64,000 bases of DNA from Variovorax brevis (GTDB lineage: Bacteria > Pseudomonadota > Gammaproteobacteria > Burkholderiales > Burkholderiaceae_C): contig NZ_JASZYG010000014.1 of the NCBI RefSeq assembly GCF_030317105.1, positions 1 to 64,000 on the forward strand. Direction: 5' to 3'. Of the stretch, positions 60,763-64,000 are shown one piece after another. Every line of letters starts with the position of its first letter. Position 1 is the stretch's first letter. Both the position numbers and the translations under genes were made by a program. Below the pieces are notes generated by a model that saw only the letters and a program-made list of their open reading frames with translations, had not been told where the DNA came from and searched no databases.

Positions 60763-61881
60763 ATGAGCACCACCACCCTCCTCACCCGCCAGGATGCGCT
60801 CGGCACCGCGCGCCTTCGCAGCACTGACGACGCGCCGTTGACCGAAGGCCAGGTGCGCGTTCGCATCGACACCTTTGCGCTCACCTCCAACAACATCACC
60901 TACGCCGCTTTTGGCAACGCGATGAGCTACTGGAACTTCTTCCCCAGCGGTGAAGAAGGCTGGGGCGTGATCCCGGTGTGGGGATTCGGTTCGGTGGTGC
61001 AGTCGATGAACCCTGGCGTTGCAGTGGGTGAGCGGCTCTACGGCTACTTCCCCATGGCCGACCAGGTGGTGCTTCAGGCTGACCGCCTCAAGCCCGACGG
61101 CTTTTTCGATGCGGCGCCGCATCGCCGCGAACTGCACCCGGTCTACAACCGCTATTCGCGCTGCAGCGCCGACCCGATGTACACGGCCGACACCGAAGAC
61201 GTGCAGGCGCTGCTGCGTCCGCTGTTCACCACCTCATGGCTCATCGACGACTTCTTTGCGGAGAACGACTTCTTCGGCGCCAAGGCGCTGTTGCTGTCGA
61301 GCGCATCGAGCAAGACGGCCTACGGCACTGCCTTCCAGCTGGCGCAACGCACGGGCATCGAAGTGATCGGCCTCACCTCGCCCGCCAACAAGGCCTTTTG
61401 CGAAAGCCTGGGCTGCTACAGCCGCGTGATTGGCTACGACGAACTGGAAGCCATTGACGCTGACACTGCGTGCGCCTACATCGACTTTGCGGGCAACGCA
61501 GACCTGCGCATGAATATCCACACGCGATTCGCGAACCTGCGCTTCAGCAGTTCGATTGGCGGCACGCACGTCGAGCAACTGGGCGGCGCCAAGGACCTGC
61601 CCGGGCCGCGTGCGACGCTGTTCTTTGCGCCGGCACAGATCAAGAAGCGTTCAGAGGAATGGGGAGCGGCCGGATTGGCCGACAAGCTGCTGCAGGCGTG
61701 GCGCGCATTCGTTGCCAAGGTGAGCGACCCGGCCGCGCCGTGGCTCGTGCCCGAGCACCATCGCGGCACTGACGCCGTGCAATCGGCCTACCTCGCGGTG
61801 CTGGCCGGCCGCGGCGATGCACGCTCCGGCCACATGCTGTCCCTTCTTGCTCCCTCTCCCTCCGGGAGAGGGCGGGGGTGA
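60763..61881 (+). CDS. DUF2855 family protein
   Basis: 372 residues from MSTTTLLTRQDALGTARLRS. The order of motifs, VRIDTFALTSNNITYAAFG, WNFFPSGEEGWGVIPVWGFGSVV and the Rossmann-like ALLLSSASSKTAYGTAFQLAQ, fits DUF2855, related to the zinc-free medium-chain dehydrogenases; role unknown. The last residues (LAPSPSGRGRG) are read from the first arm of the repeat at 61850, so the native C-terminus was replaced or extended by repeat sequence. The start is ATG at 60763; no strong ribosome site is visible. Confidence 0.8.
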   Translation: MSTTTLLTRQDALGTARLRSTDDAPLTEGQVRVRIDTFALTSNNITYAAFGNAMSYWNFFPSGEEGWGVIPVWGFGSVVQSMNPGVAVGERLYGYFPMADQVVLQADRLKPDGFFDAAPHRRELHPVYNRYSRCSADPMYTADTEDVQALLRPLFTTSWLIDDFFAENDFFGAKALLLSSASSKTAYGTAFQLAQRTGIEVIGLTSPANKAFCESLGCYSRVIGYDELEAIDADTACAYIDFAGNADLRMNIHTRFANLRFSSSIGGTHVEQLGGAKDLPGPRATLFFAPAQIKKRSEEWGAAGLADKLLQAWRAFVAKVSDPAAPWLVPEHHRGTDAVQSAYLAVLAGRGDARSGHMLSLLAPSPSGRGRG

Positions 61882-62091
61882 GGGCTCCGGGCCTTTGATG
61901 AGGCGGGGCGAGCGGATACGCCCGGTGCCCTCACCCTGACCCTCTCCCGGAGGGAGAGGGGATAGTTACTCGGTCTTGCTCCCTCTCCCTCCGGGAGAGG
62001 GCTGGGGTGAGGGCTCCGGGCCTTTGATGAGGCGGGGCGAGTGGATACGCCCGGTGCCCTCACCCTGACCCTCTCCCGGAGGGAGAGGGGA
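61850..62091. repeat. Long inverted repeat family, two tandem copies (copies 3 and 4)
   Basis: Copy one has arms 61850-61891 and 61921-61961; copy two begins 129 bp later with arms 61979-62020 and 62050-62091. They share arm and loop sequence (including GCCTTTGATGAGGCGGGGCG), so this is a local duplication of one element. The DUF2855 stop codon (61879-61881) lies in the first arm. The nearest relative is the element at 8750-8861. Confidence 0.85.
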
Positions 62092-62132
62092 AAAGTCGGA
62101 GCCCCACCTCAAAGGGAGAGGAGACAAGGCCA

Positions 62133-63074
62133 TCAGTCGTACAACACCGCCGCGATCTTCGGATCTGCAATATTGCCCTTGTCGTACCAATAAAAGCCCG
62201 TGTCGATGACCTTGGGCAGCGTCTCGCCCTTGAGTGCCTTCACTGCCGCCTCGACCGTCTTGTAGCCGATGCCCACCGGGTTCTGCGTGATGGCGCCGGC
62301 CATGAGGCCGTCCTTGATCGCGTCCTTCTGCTGCTTGCCCGAGTCGTAGCCGACGATGACGAACTTGCGCTTGGTCTCCTTGGCCGCATTGACCACGCCG
62401 ATGGCCGAGCCCTCGTTCGCGCCGAACATGCCCTTGAGGTTCGGGTAGGCCTGCAGGATGGACTTGGCGATCTCGGTGGACTTGAGCTGGTCGCCGCCGC
62501 CGTACTGCACGCTCACGATCTTGATGTTCGGATAGGTCGACTTCATGCGGTCGACAAAGCCGTCGCGCCGATCGACGCCGGTGCGGCTGGTCTGGTCGTG
62601 CACCACCAGCGCGACTTCGCCCGCCTTGCCGATCAGCTCGGCCATCTTGTCCGCAGCGAGTGCGGCGGCCGCCTTGTTGTCGGTGGTGGCGGTGGTCACG
62701 GGAATGTCGCTGTCCACGCCCGAGTCGAAGGCGACCACCGGAATCTTCGCGGCCTGCGCCTTCTTCAGCAGCGGAATGGCCGCCTTGCTGTCGAGCGCTG
62801 CAAAGCCGAGCGCGGCGGGCTTCTTGGCCAGCGCCGCCGAGAGCATGTCGATCTGCTTGTCGACCATGGCTTCGGTCTCCGGTCCCTCGAAGGTGACGCG
62901 GACCTTGTAGTCTTTCGCGGCCTGGTCGGCGCCCTGCTTCACCGCTTGCCAGAACTGGTGCTGGAAGCCCTTGGACACCAGCGGAATGTAGGGCTGCTCC
63001 TGCGCCATCGCCACGCCGCCCAGGCCCAGGCTGGCGGCCAGCACGGCGGCAATGCTCACTGCTCTTCTCTTCAT
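62133..63074 (-). CDS. Ribose-type ABC transporter periplasmic binding protein
   Basis: 313 residues. A signal peptide (VSIAAVLAASLGLGGVAMA) precedes the mature start QEQPYIPLVSKGFQHQFWQAVKQGADQAA. Peripla_BP_4 features: VRVTFEGPETEAMVDKQIDML, IPVVAFDSGVDSD and GMFGANEGSAIGVVNAAKE. The segment FYWYDKGNIADPKI near the C-terminus is typical of the group described as BMP/ribose-like receptors. It is separated from the permease (63130) by 55 bp and read leftward, so it lies downstream in the same operon. Confidence 0.88.
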   Translation of the reverse strand: MKRRAVSIAAVLAASLGLGGVAMAQEQPYIPLVSKGFQHQFWQAVKQGADQAAKDYKVRVTFEGPETEAMVDKQIDMLSAALAKKPAALGFAALDSKAAIPLLKKAQAAKIPVVAFDSGVDSDIPVTTATTDNKAAAALAADKMAELIGKAGEVALVVHDQTSRTGVDRRDGFVDRMKSTYPNIKIVSVQYGGGDQLKSTEIAKSILQAYPNLKGMFGANEGSAIGVVNAAKETKRKFVIVGYDSGKQQKDAIKDGLMAGAITQNPVGIGYKTVEAAVKALKGETLPKVIDTGFYWYDKGNIADPKIAAVLYD

Positions 63075-63129
63075 GACTTCGTGTCTCCTTGGTTGGGGTT
63101 GCTTCGTCGGGAAAAAAAGAATGCGCCGC

Positions 63130-64000
63130 CTACTGCTTCTTGCGGCGGATGATGTCCATGTAAACAGCCAGGATGATGATGACGCCCGTCACCACCGTCT
63201 GCCACTCCTGCGCCACCGACATGATGCGCAAGCCGTTGGTCAGCACGCTCATGATGAAGGCGCCGATGATCGTGCCGATGACGGTGCCCGTGCCCCCGCT
63301 GAGCGATGTGCCGCCGATGACCACCGCCGCAATGGCGTCCAGCTCGTAGCCCTGCCCCAGCGCCGGCTGCGCCGAGTTCAGGCGCGACGCAATGATGAGC
63401 CCCGCGATGCCGCAGATGGCGCCGCTCACGGTGTACACCACGATCTTCCAGAAGTCCACGTTCACGCCCGACAGCCGCACCGCTTCCTCGTTGCTGCCCA
63501 GCGCAAAGGTGTAGCGGCCCAGCGGCGTCTTGTTGAGCACGATGCTCGCCACGATGGCCACGACGAACAGGATCAGCACCGCGTTGGGAATGGGCAGCGC
63601 GGGAAACCACTCGCCGATGAGCGATTCCTGCGAGATGTAGGTGAAGCCGGGCGTGTCGTTGAAGTAGATCGGCTTGGTGCCCGAGATGACCAGCGACAGA
63701 CCCTTGAGCAGCATCATCATGCCCAGCGTGGCAATGAAGGGCGGCACCTTGAGCTTGGCGATGATCACGCCCGACACGAAGCCGCACAGTGCGCCAAAGA
63801 AAATCGCCGCAACCACGCCCATGTAAAGCGGCATGCCCCAGTAGGTGAGCACCACGCCGGCCATGACGGCGCAGAAGGTCATCATCGTCCCCACCGACAG
63901 GTCGATGCCCGAGGTGATGATGACGAAGGTGCAGGCAATGGCCAGCACGCCGTTCACCGCCGTCGCCTGCAGGATCGCCACCATGTTGTCGGCCTGCAGG
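63130..64000 (-). CDS. Ribose-type ABC transporter permease, start outside the window
   Basis: At least 290 residues of an RbsC-like permease; the frame stays open to base 64000, so the N-terminus is missing. Family landmarks: CTFVIITSGIDLSVGTMMTF and VVIGGTSLSGGTGTVIGTIIGAF. About eight hydrophobic segments are visible. With the receptor at 62133 it belongs to a second sugar-type importer, whose ATPase presumably lies to the right of the window. Confidence 0.88.
   Translation of the reverse strand, partial: LQADNMVAILQATAVNGVLAIACTFVIITSGIDLSVGTMMTFCAVMAGVVLTYWGMPLYMGVVAAIFFGALCGFVSGVIIAKLKVPPFIATLGMMMLLKGLSLVISGTKPIYFNDTPGFTYISQESLIGEWFPALPIPNAVLILFVVAIVASIVLNKTPLGRYTFALGSNEEAVRLSGVNVDFWKIVVYTVSGAICGIAGLIIASRLNSAQPALGQGYELDAIAAVVIGGTSLSGGTGTVIGTIIGAFIMSVLTNGLRIMSVAQEWQTVVTGVIIILAVYMDIIRRKKQ

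Overview
The window is high-GC, densely coded proteobacterial DNA. Its gene content points to a betaproteobacterium of the family Comamonadaceae, with Variovorax or a close relative the best guess: many ABC uptake systems, an acyl-CoA synthetase inside a liv operon, an AtuA-type protein, an ars set with an aquaporin, and abundant short GC-rich intergenic repeats. The genus is inferred from gene content; no rRNA marker is present and I saw no tRNA.

Layout. 1-3146: the end of an acyl-CoA ligase gene, a DUF202 membrane protein, an arsenic set (arsR, arsC, aquaporin) and a cupin protein. 3427-8744: a ribose-type ABC importer (binding protein, permease, ATPase, second permease) followed by a TetR regulator. 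8892-12253: a DUF3820 protein, an aldehyde dehydrogenase, a DUF4124-like secreted protein and an EamA exporter. 12510-20676: a leftward branched-chain-amino-acid-type ABC operon (AraC regulator, livH, livM, livG, livF, acyl-CoA synthetase, livK), interrupted between livG and livF by 640 bp of hairpin repeats. 20802-30163: AtuA-like protein, purT, 3-hydroxybutyryl-CoA dehydrogenase, enoyl-CoA hydratase-like protein, ohrR/ohr, DUF1304, a LolA-like/outer-membrane pair and RidA. 60763-64000: a DUF2855 protein and the start of a second ribose-type ABC importer.

The centrepiece is a biosynthetic gene cluster at about 30170-60605. A rightward operon encodes a haem-oxygenase-like diiron oxidase, a stand-alone AMP ligase, a FAAL-ACP-KS-AT-DH-KR-ACP megasynthase and two NRPS proteins (docking-C-A*-PCP-E and C-A*-PCP-reductase). 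A LuxR regulator, a small membrane protein, an FtsX-type ABC exporter, a YtkA-like lipoprotein and a DJ-1/PfpI protein follow. A leftward arm encodes a stand-alone ACP with a Cys-nucleophile alpha/beta hydrolase and then, after a terminator, a cysteine-synthase-like PLP enzyme, a GNAT, an amidohydrolase and a dihaem peroxidase-like protein.

The striking point is that both NRPS adenylation domains (A*) look dead, while the carrier, condensation, epimerisation and reductase domains keep their catalytic motifs. My working model is that the building blocks are made and activated off the assembly line: the ligase charges the free ACP, the diiron oxidase modifies the substrate, and the Cys hydrolase moves it to the NRPS carriers, as SyrC/CmaE-type shuttles do. 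The product would be an N-(2-enoyl) lipodipeptide released as an aldehyde or alcohol. I do not recognise the cluster as one with a known product.
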